Below are positions 41,608 to 51,942 of a stretch of 57,181 nt of DNA, piece after piece (the first letter of the stretch is position 1; the number at the start of each line of letters is the position of its first letter). Under the pieces are notes generated by a model, which did not search any database, had not been told where the DNA came from, and saw only the letters and a list, made by a program, of their open reading frames with translations. Origin of the DNA: Aequorivita sp. Its GTDB lineage: Bacteria; Bacteroidota; Bacteroidia; Flavobacteriales; Flavobacteriaceae. The position numbers and the translations under genes were made by a program. The stretch lies in the NCBI GenBank assembly GCA_026646335.1, contig JAPKFY010000004.1, positions 1 to 57,181 on the forward strand, read 5' to 3'.

Positions 41608-42600
41608 TTATATAAATTCATAGGCGCCAAAAGCTTCCAAAACCTCATCAAAAGCCTCAAAAACAGAGGCAGAATCATCGCTGGTAACCATTTTCATGCG
41701 GTATTCCTTAAAGTTTGGAATTCCTTTAAAATAGTTGGTATAGTGGCGGCGGGTTTCAAAAACGCCAAGAGTTTCGCCTTTCCAATCTATAGCCATTTGC
41801 AGGTGGCGTTTGGCGGCTTCAACCCGCTCTGCCATTGTTGGTGGCGGCAAGTGTTCTCCTGTTTTAAAATAGTGCTTTACTTCCTTAAAAAACCATGGGT
41901 ATCCAATACTTGCTCTACCTATCATTGCGCCGTCCAAACCGTATTTATCGCGCATTTCCATCGCTTTTTCGGGCGTGTCCACATCGCCATTCCCAAAGAT
42001 GGGAATGTGCATTCGCGGATTGTTTTTTACATCGGCAATGGGTTTCCAGTCCGCATCGCCTTTATACATTTGGGCGCGTGTACGGCCATGGATGGAAAGT
42101 GCTTGGCAGCCAACATCCTGCAAACGTTCGGCAACCTCAACAATCTTTATGGAGTCGTGGTCCCAGCCCAGACGGGTTTTTACCGTAACGGGAAGTTTGG
42201 TGTGCTTTACCATGGCTTCTGTTAGGCTTACCATTAAATCGATATCTTTCAAAATTCCCGCGCCGGCACCTTTACTAACTACCTTTTTTACAGGACAACC
42301 AAAGTTAATGTCAATCATATCCGGCCCACTGGCCTCAACGATTTCAACACTTCGCAGCATAGATTCCAGGACTGCACCGAAAATCTGAATGCCCACTGGG
42401 CGTTCTTTTTCGTAAATATCAAGTTTCATCACGCTTTTTGCGGCATCGCGAATAAGCCCTTCAGATGAGATGAATTCAGTAAAGACCACATCAGCGCCCT
42501 GCTCCTTGCATAGTGCGCGGAACGGTGGGTCGCTAACGTCTTCCATCGGTGCGAGCAGCAACGGAAATTCAGGCAGTTGTATGTTTCCTATTTTTGGCAA
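41608..42600 (-). CDS. dusB: tRNA-dihydrouridine synthase
   Basis: 330 aa from the TTG at 42600. The longer frame to 42639 is rejected because a perfect -7 box lies inside its first codons. FMN enzyme reducing uridines in tRNA: 'APMEDVSDPPFRALCKEQGA', 'DINFGCPVKKVVSKGAGAG' with the catalytic Cys, 'VKTRLGWDHDS' and 'IFGNGDVDTP'. Confidence 0.94.
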   Translation of the reverse strand: MPKIGNIQLPEFPLLLAPMEDVSDPPFRALCKEQGADVVFTEFISSEGLIRDAAKSVMKLDIYEKERPVGIQIFGAVLESMLRSVEIVEASGPDMIDINFGCPVKKVVSKGAGAGILKDIDLMVSLTEAMVKHTKLPVTVKTRLGWDHDSIKIVEVAERLQDVGCQALSIHGRTRAQMYKGDADWKPIADVKNNPRMHIPIFGNGDVDTPEKAMEMRDKYGLDGAMIGRASIGYPWFFKEVKHYFKTGEHLPPPTMAERVEAAKRHLQMAIDWKGETLGVFETRRHYTNYFKGIPNFKEYRMKMVTSDDSASVFEAFDEVLEAFGAYEFI

Positions 42601-42620
42601 TTCTTTTTTATTTGGAACTG

Positions 42621-42628
42621 CAAAAGTA
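42621..42628 (-). promoter_or_regulatory. Bacteroidota -7 promoter box for dusB
   Basis: Minus-strand TACTTTTG followed by C; the predicted transcript start (~42617) excludes the ATG at 42639 and leaves the TTG at 42600. Confidence 0.6.
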
Positions 42629-42680
42629 GTAAATATCAATAAACTATGATTTGAAAAGATTTTTGATGAAGTAAACGAAA

Positions 42681-45098
42681 TTATTCGCCCTTCAGCCTAT
42701 CGCCTTCGTCTGTTTCTATTTTTTTGCTGTTATCGCGTAGCCGCGCATTGCCGAAGTTATACTTAAACCCTAAACGGAACAGCCTGCTTTCTTGATTTGC
42801 AAAAAACCGATTGTCCTGATTGTAGTATTTTGATACAGAGGGAACATTGTTGAGGGTGTTAAAAATATCATCAACACCTGCGGTCAAGCTCGCGCGTTTG
42901 TCCCAAAAATCTTTTCTAAAAGAAATATTGACATAGTTTTGATTTTTAAAAGATCGGTTTCCATAAACAAAATTCGAAATATAAACACTCGTTAAATCTG
43001 CCGTAAAAGTGCGGTCTTTGGAAAGGGTAAAGTTGTTGGTGAGAAAGATGTATTGCCCAAAAGTATCATTTGTATATTTCTCTTCGGCACTTAGCAATGC
43101 GTAAAAATCAGTGGCCAAATAAAAAGTAGAAGTGTTAAAATGCAACCACCACCAAGTGTTGAATGAATTAAAATATGTTATATCAAAAGAGTATTGATAG
43201 CTTCTTATCATATTGGCATCTATACCGCTCAGTGTACTGTTGTCGTTATCTTGAAGCATTAAATTGTCAAGACTGTTTTCAATATTTTGATAATAAAGTT
43301 CAAAAAAGAGCTTGCTCTTGTGGTCAAAGGATAGCGTAATTTTATCTTCAATTGCTGGGACCAAATTTGGATTTCCTTCGTTGAAGTTTCGCTCTGTTAT
43401 AAAATATTTGAACGGATTTAAACTTTGGTAACGCGGCCGCTGCACAGAGCGGCTATAACTAAGGCCAAGCCCATTGTTATCGTTTATTGTATAATGAAAA
43501 GATGCGGAAGGGAAAAGTTCAAAATAATTTTGGTTGTTCACCTCCCCCAAAGAACGTGAAATGGCATCAACATCAGTATATTCACCGCGAAGCCCAGCCG
43601 TTATGCTCCATTTTTCCCAATCTTTTTCAAAATTAATGTATTCGGCGTAGATGCTTTCTTTGTAGTTAAAATCATCTGAAAGGGAATTGTTTAAAGTAGA
43701 AACATCGTTCTCGGTATTGAAAAAATCCAGCATGCTCTCAGTGTCAATATTACTGTATTTAACTCCGGCCTCAAAAGTACCGCCCCACAATTCGGTAGAA
43801 ACATCAGCTTGTCCGGTAAAAATGTTGTTGTTCTGTTTGGAATCTGTGTAAAAACTGCTGTTTCTCAAAAAATCTCCATTCGCCAATAAATAGTCAGAGC
43901 TAACGCTTTGATTCTGGGTGTAATCATAATAAATATAATTCCCAGAAACAGCCAATGTAGCACCTTTATCATTTAAAACACGATTGTAATCCAGTGCAAA
44001 AGTTAAGTTGTTTTTGTCCAAATTTACATAGCTCAAAGTAGTAATTGTGGAATCTAATTGGTGTTGTGGATTAAAGATTAATGAATTGCCATGGTTTTCG
44101 TAAGCAACTTTTGGCGTAAGCGAAACATTTGAAGTAAGACTGATTGAGTTTTTATCATTCAAGCTAAAGTCCAACACAACATTTCCATTGTGATTGTTAC
44201 TTTCCGAAGTACGGTTAAAATTGGTTTCCCAAGTAGATTTTGTTGAAACCTCGTCCGGCTGAAAGAATTGAATGTAATTATCATCTTCCTTATATTCCTT
44301 TCTTTCCCCGTAAGTATAGCTTGCGTAAACATTTAGCCATTTGTTCTTGTAAAAGTGGGAAGTGCCAAAATTGTATTTTGGATAAATACCTTGTTCATAA
44401 GTTGCATCTACCGAACCTTTGTACCCAATAGAAATAGCTTTTGATGTAATAATATTCAGCACAACTCCCGCATCGGCATCATATTTTGCTGAAGGATTCG
44501 TGATTACCTCTACAGATTTAATGGCTGCGGCATCCGTATTCTGCAATAGCGAATACACTTCTGAAGCTGAAAGATACACTCGTTTCCCGTTAATATAGAT
44601 TTTTGGCAGTGAAAGTTTTATTTGAATGTTTTCCCCAATAACTATAACTCCAGGAGTTTTCTTCAAAAGATCTATCGTGCTGCCTACGGAAAGGGAAGTG
44701 TTTTCTACATCAAAAACTAGTTTGCCGGGGGCTTTGCGTATGGTTGGAAGTTTTGCGTAAACAACCGTTTCGTCAAGCATTTCTGAGCTTTCTTTCAGTG
44801 TGATACTGCCCAAATTTTTATTTGAAGAAAGCACGAAGGTTTCAACATAATCCTCAAAACCAATATAACTGAAGTTGAGCCTATAATTTCCGGCCGCCAG
44901 ACCATCCAGAATAAACGAACCATCGTCATCTGTGGTGGTTCCTTTTGAAGGGGCTTCCGCATCACCCTCATAGGCCAATACGTTCACAAAAGTTAATGGA
45001 GAATTTTCCGCATCAGTTACCTTACCAGAAACTGAAAAGTCCTGAGCCATCAAAACACCGCCCTGGAGGCAGCAAAAGAGCATAAAAAGTCTTTTCAT
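42681..45098 (-). CDS. TonB-type outer membrane beta-barrel protein
   Basis: 805 aa from the ATG at 45098 with a signal peptide ending in 'GGVLMAQ'; nine more codons upstream are less likely. N-terminal carboxypeptidase-regulatory-like domain ('SGKVTDAENSPLTFVNVLAY'), plug region ('STIDLLKKTPGVIVIGENIQ', 'IKSVEVITNPSAKYDADAGV'), then a long barrel of the OMP_b-brl_3 type. Substrate cannot be read from the sequence, and no SusD partner is adjacent. Confidence 0.92.
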   Translation of the reverse strand: MKRLFMLFCCLQGGVLMAQDFSVSGKVTDAENSPLTFVNVLAYEGDAEAPSKGTTTDDDGSFILDGLAAGNYRLNFSYIGFEDYVETFVLSSNKNLGSITLKESSEMLDETVVYAKLPTIRKAPGKLVFDVENTSLSVGSTIDLLKKTPGVIVIGENIQIKLSLPKIYINGKRVYLSASEVYSLLQNTDAAAIKSVEVITNPSAKYDADAGVVLNIITSKAISIGYKGSVDATYEQGIYPKYNFGTSHFYKNKWLNVYASYTYGERKEYKEDDNYIQFFQPDEVSTKSTWETNFNRTSESNNHNGNVVLDFSLNDKNSISLTSNVSLTPKVAYENHGNSLIFNPQHQLDSTITTLSYVNLDKNNLTFALDYNRVLNDKGATLAVSGNYIYYDYTQNQSVSSDYLLANGDFLRNSSFYTDSKQNNNIFTGQADVSTELWGGTFEAGVKYSNIDTESMLDFFNTENDVSTLNNSLSDDFNYKESIYAEYINFEKDWEKWSITAGLRGEYTDVDAISRSLGEVNNQNYFELFPSASFHYTINDNNGLGLSYSRSVQRPRYQSLNPFKYFITERNFNEGNPNLVPAIEDKITLSFDHKSKLFFELYYQNIENSLDNLMLQDNDNSTLSGIDANMIRSYQYSFDITYFNSFNTWWWLHFNTSTFYLATDFYALLSAEEKYTNDTFGQYIFLTNNFTLSKDRTFTADLTSVYISNFVYGNRSFKNQNYVNISFRKDFWDKRASLTAGVDDIFNTLNNVPSVSKYYNQDNRFFANQESRLFRLGFKYNFGNARLRDNSKKIETDEGDRLKGE

Positions 45099-45279
45099 GA
45101 CATAAGTAGATATCTGGGGAGACACCCTTTACTTTGATTTTTCTGGGGAGAAAACGTATTAACTTAGCTGAAATACAACTATTGAGTACAAATATGTTAA
45201 AAATATATTAAACAAAAACTATCATGATGCATTAATTTTAAGTGTTTTAATCAAAATATTTATAATCACTCTTTTAATC

Positions 45280-45287
45280 TATATTTG
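45280..45287 (+). promoter_or_regulatory. Bacteroidota -7 promoter box for lepA
   Basis: TATATTTG followed by CA; 28 bases before the ATG at 45316. Confidence 0.6.
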
Positions 45288-45315
45288 CAACTTGTAAGCA
45301 CGAGAAGGAATTTTT

Positions 45316-47112
45316 ATGAAGAACATTCGAAATTTTTGCATTATTGCCCATATTGACCACGGAAAAAGCACCTTGGCAGATCGTCTATTGGAAGCCACCG
45401 GCACCGTGACCGACCGCGAGAAGCAAGACCAACTTTTAGACAATATGGACCTAGAGCGCGAGCGCGGCATTACCATAAAAAGCCATGCCATCCAGATGGA
45501 CTATGTTTACAAGGGTGAAAAATATACGCTGAACTTGATCGACACTCCCGGCCACGTGGATTTTTCATATGAAGTTTCCCGATCCATCGCTGCTTGCGAA
45601 GGTGCGTTGCTTATTGTGGATGCCGCACAAAGCATTCAGGCACAGACCATCTCCAACCTTTATTTAGCTTTGGAAAATGATTTGGAAATAATTCCAGTTT
45701 TGAACAAAGTGGATCTTCCTTCTGCAAACGTAGAGGAAGTGACCGATGATATTGTGGATCTTTTGGGCTGCAAAGCTGAAGAAGTAATTCCCGCAAGTGC
45801 CAAAACCGGCATTGGCATTGACGAAATATTGAGCGCCATTATTGAGCGCATTCCACCGCCAACAGGCAATCCTGACGAGTCTTTGCAGGCCTTGATTTTT
45901 GATTCTGTTTACAATCCCTTCCGCGGCGTTGAAACTTATTTTAGAGTACTTAATGGCGAAATACGAAAAGGACAGCACATTAAATTTATGGCTACCGGAA
46001 AAAGCTATTACGCAGATGAAGTGGGAACTTTGAGACTGAAACAATTTCCAAGAGATGTAATTAAAACTGGTGATGTAGGTTATTTAATTACCGGAATAAA
46101 AGAAGCCAAAGAAGTAAAAGTTGGCGATACCATTACCGATTCCAAAAGCCCGACGGTCAATATGATTGCAGGTTTTGAAGACGTAAAACCGATGGTTTTC
46201 GCCGGAATTTACCCTGTTGACACCGAAGATTACGAAGAGTTGCGAAGCTCTATGGAAAAACTACAGTTGAACGATGCCTCGTTGGTTTTCGTTCCGGAAA
46301 GTTCCATGGCGCTCGGTTTCGGTTTCCGTTGTGGATTTTTGGGAATGCTTCACCTTGAAATTATTCAGGAAAGGTTGGAAAGGGAGTTTGATATGACGGT
46401 GATTACCACTGTTCCAAACGTTTCATACCACGCCTACAGCAATAAAGAGCCAGAAGTTCCAATTTTGGTAAACAATCCTTCAGACCTGCCAGACCCTTCA
46501 AAAATTAATCGTGTTGAAGAGCCGTATATTAAAGCCACAATTATTACTAAATCTGACTTCGTTGGGTCTGTGATGTCTCTTTGTATCGAAAAAAGAGGGG
46601 AAATTACCAATCAAACCTATTTAACAACCGAGAGGGTAGAACTCACTTTCGATATGCCTTTGGCAGAAATTGTTTTCGACTTTTACGACAGGTTGAAAAC
46701 AGTCTCAAAAGGATATGCTTCCTTTGATTATTCACCTATCGGGATGCGCCAATCGCACCTTGTAAAAGTGGATGTTCTCTTGAACGGAAATATTGTGGAT
46801 GCACTTTCGGCTTTACTTCACCGTGATAATGCCTACGATATTGGGAAGAAAATCTGCGAAAAACTGCGTCAACTTATTCCGAGGCAGCAATTTGATATTC
46901 CAATCCAGGCGGCCATCGGCGCAAAAATCATTGCACGTGAAACCGTAAAAGCACTCAGAAAAGACGTTACTGCCAAATGTTACGGGGGCGATATTTCGCG
47001 TAAGCGTAAACTTTTGGAAAAGCAGAAAAAAGGGAAGAAACGCATGCGCCAAGTAGGTAACGTAGAAATTCCGCAGGAAGCTTTTATGGCGGTGCTTAAA
47101 TTGAATGATTAA
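45316..47112 (+). CDS. lepA: Translation elongation factor 4 (LepA)
   Basis: 598 aa, the usual LepA length. G1 '[19 protein letters not shown]', G2/G3 '[13 protein letters not shown]' and '[10 protein letters not shown]', G4 'NKVDLP', and the C-terminal LepA domain ending '[20 protein letters not shown]'. Back-translocating ribosomal GTPase. Its stop codon lies in one arm of a hairpin shared with the convergent lipoprotein gene. Confidence 0.98.
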   Translation: MKNIRNFCIIAHIDHGKSTLADRLLEATGTVTDREKQDQLLDNMDLERERGITIKSHAIQMDYVYKGEKYTLNLIDTPGHVDFSYEVSRSIAACEGALLIVDAAQSIQAQTISNLYLALENDLEIIPVLNKVDLPSANVEEVTDDIVDLLGCKAEEVIPASAKTGIGIDEILSAIIERIPPPTGNPDESLQALIFDSVYNPFRGVETYFRVLNGEIRKGQHIKFMATGKSYYADEVGTLRLKQFPRDVIKTGDVGYLITGIKEAKEVKVGDTITDSKSPTVNMIAGFEDVKPMVFAGIYPVDTEDYEELRSSMEKLQLNDASLVFVPESSMALGFGFRCGFLGMLHLEIIQERLEREFDMTVITTVPNVSYHAYSNKEPEVPILVNNPSDLPDPSKINRVEEPYIKATIITKSDFVGSVMSLCIEKRGEITNQTYLTTERVELTFDMPLAEIVFDFYDRLKTVSKGYASFDYSPIGMRQSHLVKVDVLLNGNIVDALSALLHRDNAYDIGKKICEKLRQLIPRQQFDIPIQAAIGAKIIARETVKALRKDVTAKCYGGDISRKRKLLEKQKKGKKRMRQVGNVEIPQEAFMAVLKLND

Positions 47113-47131
47113 GCTTTTTTAGAAGCTTAAT
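47108..47131. terminator. Bidirectional hairpin containing both stop codons
   Basis: ATTAAGCTT (47108-47116) and AAGCTTAAT (47123-47131) pair perfectly around a 6-base loop. The lepA TAA (47110-47112) is in the left arm and the convergent gene's TAA (47127-47129) in the right arm. Confidence 0.65.
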
Positions 47132-47354
47132 TTCCACAACTAGCCCCAGCTTGTTCCAGCCCAGATATATAAGTATCATAGGCCGTTCCCGTGTTTTGTC
47201 CATTAACGGATGCATTGCCATCCTTTTCTTTACAAACTTGAAAATCAGACGTTTCAGGAGAAGAACAGTTGGTACAACTGATGCCGTCATCCTTTTTACA
47301 AGAAAAAATGGATAGGCTACAAGCTATTGCTATAATCAAGGAAGTTTTTTTCAT
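47127..47354 (-). CDS. Small cysteine-containing lipoprotein
   Basis: 75 aa from the ATG at 47354. Lipobox 'SIFSC' with Cys19 followed by KKDD, the usual flavobacterial form. The mature part has Cys pairs ('SCTNCSS', then single Cys in 'QVCKEKDG' and 'GASCGN'), suggesting disulfides or metal binding. Family not recognised. Confidence 0.7.
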   Translation of the reverse strand: MKKTSLIIAIACSLSIFSCKKDDGISCTNCSSPETSDFQVCKEKDGNASVNGQNTGTAYDTYISGLEQAGASCGN

Positions 47355-47391
47355 CAAAAAAGGTTTTTATCAAAACGTTTTTATTGCACAA

Positions 47392-49260
47392 TTATTTTTT
47401 GGATTTCCCTTCGTTTTCTGTTCGCGTTGCATTTACAACATCTTCAAAATCCATCGGTTTGCCTAGATAGACCAAACTGCTACCTTGCTCTACTTCTAGC
47501 TCGGCTGGTGCGCTAATAAGGTCTAAAAATCCATTAGGGCGTTTCAGGAAAAGTGGAATGGCATTTTCGTTTTCACCAATAATGTTCAGAACACGCAAAA
47601 ATTGGTTGTGGTTTCCCACCGGAATTTCTTGTATTGATGGGAAATCCTGCGCAACTTCAGTAAAACGTGTATAATCGTGGGTGTATGAAAACAATTCCTT
47701 AGCAGAAAGATTTTGGCGTTGTCGCATTTCTTCCGAAGTCATCAACCTAAAGGTCCCGTTTTCACCAAAATACCTCCCGAAACGGTTAATGGCCTGTTTG
47801 TTTATTTCGTCACTGCCGGTCATTGCCAATAGATAGCCAACATCATTCAATTCTATATTATCAGTAAGTTCATCCGCATAAATGTTTGCGGTAAAGGCTT
47901 CCAAGCCCAGCTCTTTTGCCCTGTTTATATTTAATTGGTTGGAATCTATTAGAACCACATGTCGATTATTTTTATGCAAATAAGTGGCGATCAATCTAGA
48001 CACTTTTGATGCTCCCACCATCAGTATTCCCTCAGATTTTTTCAAAAATACACCCATCCATCCGGCCATAACCCTTGCTGTTGTGGCGTTTATAATCACG
48101 GTTACCAAAACCACTGCAAAAACCAAGGGAGTTATATATTCTGCGCCAACAACCCCTTTTGAGACCAGTTGAGTTCCAAAAAGTGAAGAAATACCCGCAG
48201 CAACAATCCCACGTGGCCCGACCCAACTAATGAAGAGTTTTTCATTTGTTTTAAGCGAAGAGCCAATAGTGCTGGCAAAGACCGTCAACGGTCGCAGCAC
48301 AAAAATAACAATGGCCAAGAGAATTGCGGTTTTCAAGTTATAGACTAACAAAAGATCTTCCACACTTATGTTTGCTGCAAGCAGAATAAAAAGTATGGAA
48401 ACCAGTAAAACACTGAGTGATTCCTTAAAATAAAGAAGTTCCTTTAGGCTTGGCAAATCGCTGTTACCAAGAAACATTCCCATAACTACCACAGCCAAAA
48501 GTCCGGATTCGTGCGCAAAGAGATCACTAATTACAAAAACCGCCATTACAAGTGAAAGTGAAACCACATTGGACAAATAATGAGGTACGAGTTTCTTTTT
48601 TATTGAAAAATAGAGTGCATATCCGGCTGTAATCCCAAAAGACATTCCTATTAAAACAATTTTTCCGAAATCTAGCAACGCTTGCTTTGTATAGCCCGAA
48701 TCGCCTTCAACACTTATAAACTCATAAACAAGTACGGCTACAAGTGCCCCAATGGGGTCAATAAGGATTCCTTCCCATCGAAGGACGGCAGCAACGTCTT
48801 TTTTAAGGGGAATATTTCTTAAAATAGGAGTGATTACCGTGGGTCCAGTTACAATTATTAGTGCCGAAAACAGGAAAGATATGCGCCAATTAAGTCCAAA
48901 AACATAATGTGCGGCAACACCTGCGCCAATAAAAGTGATGGCGGCCCCGATGCTTATAAGCTTGCCAATAACAGGTCCAACTTTTGATATTTCATCTCTT
49001 TTAAGGGTCAAGCCACCTTCAAAAAGAATAATACCCACGGCCAGCGACACAAAATAGAAAAGATTTTGACCTGGGAAAAGCCCCTTTTCACCGTTCCAAA
49101 TAGGTTGGAGCCATTGCGTTCCATCTGCAGACAAAAATGTAGAAAGCGGACCGACCAAGAGGCCAATCAAAATTAAAGGTAAAATTGCGGGGATTTTGAA
49201 TTTCCAAGCAACCCATTGGGCTAAAATTCCTAAAATAATAATTCCTGCAAGTTCTACCAT
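47392..49260 (-). CDS. CPA1-type cation:proton antiporter with TrkA-N domain
   Basis: 622 aa. About 12-13 membrane helices over residues 1-395, including 'LFEGGLTLKRDEI' and 'WEGILIDPIGALVAVLVYEF' (the ion-binding Asp region of NhaP-type antiporters). A cytosolic Rossmann TrkA-N domain starts at ~402 ('GASKVSRLIATYLHKNNRHV') and a TrkA-C-like part ends the protein. Exchanges K+ or Na+ for H+, probably gated by a nucleotide. Confidence 0.93.
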   Translation of the reverse strand: MVELAGIIILGILAQWVAWKFKIPAILPLILIGLLVGPLSTFLSADGTQWLQPIWNGEKGLFPGQNLFYFVSLAVGIILFEGGLTLKRDEISKVGPVIGKLISIGAAITFIGAGVAAHYVFGLNWRISFLFSALIIVTGPTVITPILRNIPLKKDVAAVLRWEGILIDPIGALVAVLVYEFISVEGDSGYTKQALLDFGKIVLIGMSFGITAGYALYFSIKKKLVPHYLSNVVSLSLVMAVFVISDLFAHESGLLAVVVMGMFLGNSDLPSLKELLYFKESLSVLLVSILFILLAANISVEDLLLVYNLKTAILLAIVIFVLRPLTVFASTIGSSLKTNEKLFISWVGPRGIVAAGISSLFGTQLVSKGVVGAEYITPLVFAVVLVTVIINATTARVMAGWMGVFLKKSEGILMVGASKVSRLIATYLHKNNRHVVLIDSNQLNINRAKELGLEAFTANIYADELTDNIELNDVGYLLAMTGSDEINKQAINRFGRYFGENGTFRLMTSEEMRQRQNLSAKELFSYTHDYTRFTEVAQDFPSIQEIPVGNHNQFLRVLNIIGENENAIPLFLKRPNGFLDLISAPAELEVEQGSSLVYLGKPMDFEDVVNATRTENEGKSKK

Positions 49261-49398
49261 TTAATAAGGGTTTCGGTAAATTAAAGATTTTTCGTTTCCA
49301 CTAAATATTAATGAATTGTTAAAAATAGTATAATTAATTTATACTTCGGTGCGCGGAATGTAACGCTTTTGTTAATTTGCGGCTCATTTCTTCTGATT

Positions 49399-50259
49399 AT
49401 GAATTTATTCCCTATTGAAGCTGGTAATTTTAAACTTGATGGCGGCGCTATGTTTGGAGTTGTGCCAAAAACCCTTTGGAATAGAACCAATCCAGCAGAC
49501 GAAAATAATATGATAGACATTGCAGCCCGATGTCTTCTTGTTGAAAACGGCAATCGACTTACGTTGATTGATACCGGCATGGGAAACAAGCAAAGTGAAA
49601 AATTCTTTGGATATTATTCCCGTTGGGGCGATTACAACCTTGACGATTCCTTGAAAAAATACGGTTTTCATCGCGATGATATTACCGATGTTTTCATGAC
49701 GCATCTCCACTTTGACCATTGCGGCGGAAGCGTTCAATGGAACAAAGACCGCACTGGCTATGAGCCAGCCTTTAAAAATGCGACCTATTGGAGCAATAAA
49801 GACCACTGGCAATGGGCAACGGAACCAAACCGACGAGAACAAGCTTCTTTTTTGAAAGAAAACATTTTACCAATGCAGGAAAGCGGACAACTTAAATTTG
49901 TTGCGCATCCCAATTCAGATTTTGCGAAAGCCAACGAGCTGGACTTCGGGATCCTTTTTGTTGATGGACACACAGACAAACAAATGATCCCTCATATAAG
50001 CTACAAAGGAAAAACCTTGGTTTTTGTGGCAGATTTACTGCCAACTGCCGGCCACTTGCCTCTTCCATTTGTGATGGGGTACGATACTCGGCCTTTGCTG
50101 ACACTTCCAGAAAAGGAAAAATTTCTCAACAATGCCGCGGAAAACAATTTTTACCTTTTTCTTGAACACGACGCACACAACCCGATAATAACGGTTCAAA
50201 ATACTGATAAAGGTGTTCGCTTAAACGAAACATTATCACTCAACGAATTTTTTAATTAA
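49399..50259 (+). CDS. MBL-fold metallo-hydrolase
   Basis: 286 aa from the ATG at 49399. Metallo-beta-lactamase fold with His102-x-His104-x-Asp106-His107 ('MTHLHFDHCGG'), 'LFVDGHTDKQM' with the later metal His, and a terminal 'LEHDAHNP'. The N-terminus 'GNFKLDGGAMFGVVP' is typical of a flavobacterial group related to lactonases and glyoxalase II. Substrate unknown. Followed after 15 bases by the S8 peptidase. Confidence 0.9.
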   Translation: MNLFPIEAGNFKLDGGAMFGVVPKTLWNRTNPADENNMIDIAARCLLVENGNRLTLIDTGMGNKQSEKFFGYYSRWGDYNLDDSLKKYGFHRDDITDVFMTHLHFDHCGGSVQWNKDRTGYEPAFKNATYWSNKDHWQWATEPNRREQASFLKENILPMQESGQLKFVAHPNSDFAKANELDFGILFVDGHTDKQMIPHISYKGKTLVFVADLLPTAGHLPLPFVMGYDTRPLLTLPEKEKFLNNAAENNFYLFLEHDAHNPIITVQNTDKGVRLNETLSLNEFFN

Positions 50260-50274
50260 TACTTTACTCATAAA

Positions 50275-51942
50275 ATGAAACTTTTTAAGATCTCCCTTTT
50301 TGCAGTTGCAATATCAGCTGTTATGGCAAGTTGTGGCAGCGGTGCTGCAATTGTAGCCACCCCAATACAAAATATTGACGCCAACCCATTAAAAATAACA
50401 CCTCTAACAGATGCTCAGCTAAAACACTGGCCGGCAATGGACATGGTAAAAGATACCGTTCCGGGAATGAGCGTTGATAAAGCTTACAGCGAAATAATCA
50501 AAAATCGTAAAGGCGAAACGGTTATCGTGGGCGTAATTGATAGTGGGGTAGATATTGAACACGAAGATCTTAAAAACGTGATTTGGACCAATCCAGGCGA
50601 AATAGCTGGAAACGGTATTGATGATGACAAAAACGGATTTATTGACGATATACACGGATGGAATTTCCTTGGCGATATTGTTGAAGAAAACATGGAATAT
50701 GTTCGCATCATTAGAAAATTGAAGCCTAAATACGAAGGAAAAAGTGAATCTTCCATCAGTGCTGCCGATAGAAAAGAATACGCACTTTATCAAAAGGCAC
50801 AAGCAGAATATGAGAAGGAGTCTGGAGAAGTTACTATGAATAAAGCCCGTTATGAGCAGATTATTTCACAGTTGAAGCCTACTCACCAAGCAATGGCTGA
50901 AAAACTTGGGAAAGCAGATTATACCAAAGAAGATCTTGCAGCAATAAAAAACCCTTCGCCACAGGAACAACAGCAAATTGCTATGCTTAACCAAATGCTG
51001 AATTTTGCAGATTCAGTTCCTGAAGTTCTTGAAGAATTGGAAGGTGGCATGAAATACTTCAACACAAGACTGGACAGCAATTTCAATATGACCAAAGATT
51101 TTCGCGGTGTTTTAGGCGATAATCCTGATGATATAACCGACAATATTTATGGAGATAACAATGTGTCTGGGCCAGACCCAAAAAAAGAAGATGCAAAACA
51201 TGGAACCCACGTTGCTGGAATAATAGCAGCACAACGAAACAATGGAATCGGGATGGACGGTGTGGCAAATAACGTTAAGATTTTAGTGGTCCGCGCCGTT
51301 TCAAATGGCGATGAATATGATAAGGACGTCGCTTTGGGTATCCGTTATGCCGTTGACAATGGCGCAAAAGTTTTGAACACTAGCTTCGGAAAATACTATT
51401 CCCCACACGCTGATTGGGTTTATGACGCCATTAAATATGCTGCTTCAAAAGATGTTTTAATTGTAAATGCCGCCGGAAACGACGGTTTGGATTTGGACAC
51501 CGTAAACGTTTATCCAAATGATCAAATTGATAATGGTCCCGAAATGGCAGATTCCTTTTTAACGGTTGGTGCGCTTAACTTTAAATATGGCAGCGAAATG
51601 GTTGCTAACTTTTCCAACTACGGAAAAATAAACGTAGATGTTTTTGCTCCAGGAGTAAAGATTTGGGCAACTACCCCTTTGAATACGTATGAATTTTTAC
51701 AGGGAACTTCAATGGCTGCCCCTGAAGTTGCTGGCGTTGCCGCAATGATTCGCTCCTATTATCCTAATCTTTCTGCAAAACAAGTAAAGCAAATTTTGAT
51801 GGATAGCGGTCTTTCAACCAACACAGAAGTTGTATTGGGTGATGAAGCTTCCAACACGGAATCTTTCACAAATATTTCAAAATCCGGTAAAATGGTCAAT
51901 ATGTATAACGCCCTGATTATGGCCGATAAAATGTCAAAATAA
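50275..51942 (+). CDS. S8 (subtilisin-type) peptidase, lipoprotein
   Basis: 555 aa. Lipobox 'VMASC' (Cys20). Catalytic triad Asp89 ('VIDSGVD'), His309 ('HGTHVAG') and Ser479 ('GTSMAAPEVAG'), oxyanion Asn402. Between Asp and His, where subtilisins have 30-40 residues, there is an insertion of about 180 residues, rich in Lys/Glu and helical (~135-275). Probably cell-envelope proteolysis. Its stop overlaps the start of the M1 peptidase (TAATG). Confidence 0.95.
   Translation: MKLFKISLFAVAISAVMASCGSGAAIVATPIQNIDANPLKITPLTDAQLKHWPAMDMVKDTVPGMSVDKAYSEIIKNRKGETVIVGVIDSGVDIEHEDLKNVIWTNPGEIAGNGIDDDKNGFIDDIHGWNFLGDIVEENMEYVRIIRKLKPKYEGKSESSISAADRKEYALYQKAQAEYEKESGEVTMNKARYEQIISQLKPTHQAMAEKLGKADYTKEDLAAIKNPSPQEQQQIAMLNQMLNFADSVPEVLEELEGGMKYFNTRLDSNFNMTKDFRGVLGDNPDDITDNIYGDNNVSGPDPKKEDAKHGTHVAGIIAAQRNNGIGMDGVANNVKILVVRAVSNGDEYDKDVALGIRYAVDNGAKVLNTSFGKYYSPHADWVYDAIKYAASKDVLIVNAAGNDGLDLDTVNVYPNDQIDNGPEMADSFLTVGALNFKYGSEMVANFSNYGKINVDVFAPGVKIWATTPLNTYEFLQGTSMAAPEVAGVAAMIRSYYPNLSAKQVKQILMDSGLSTNTEVVLGDEASNTESFTNISKSGKMVNMYNALIMADKMSK

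Noticed and set aside
41743-42388. Plus-strand ORFs of 97-160 aa opposite dusB
   Set aside because: Antisense of a fully conserved enzyme; no recognisable domain.
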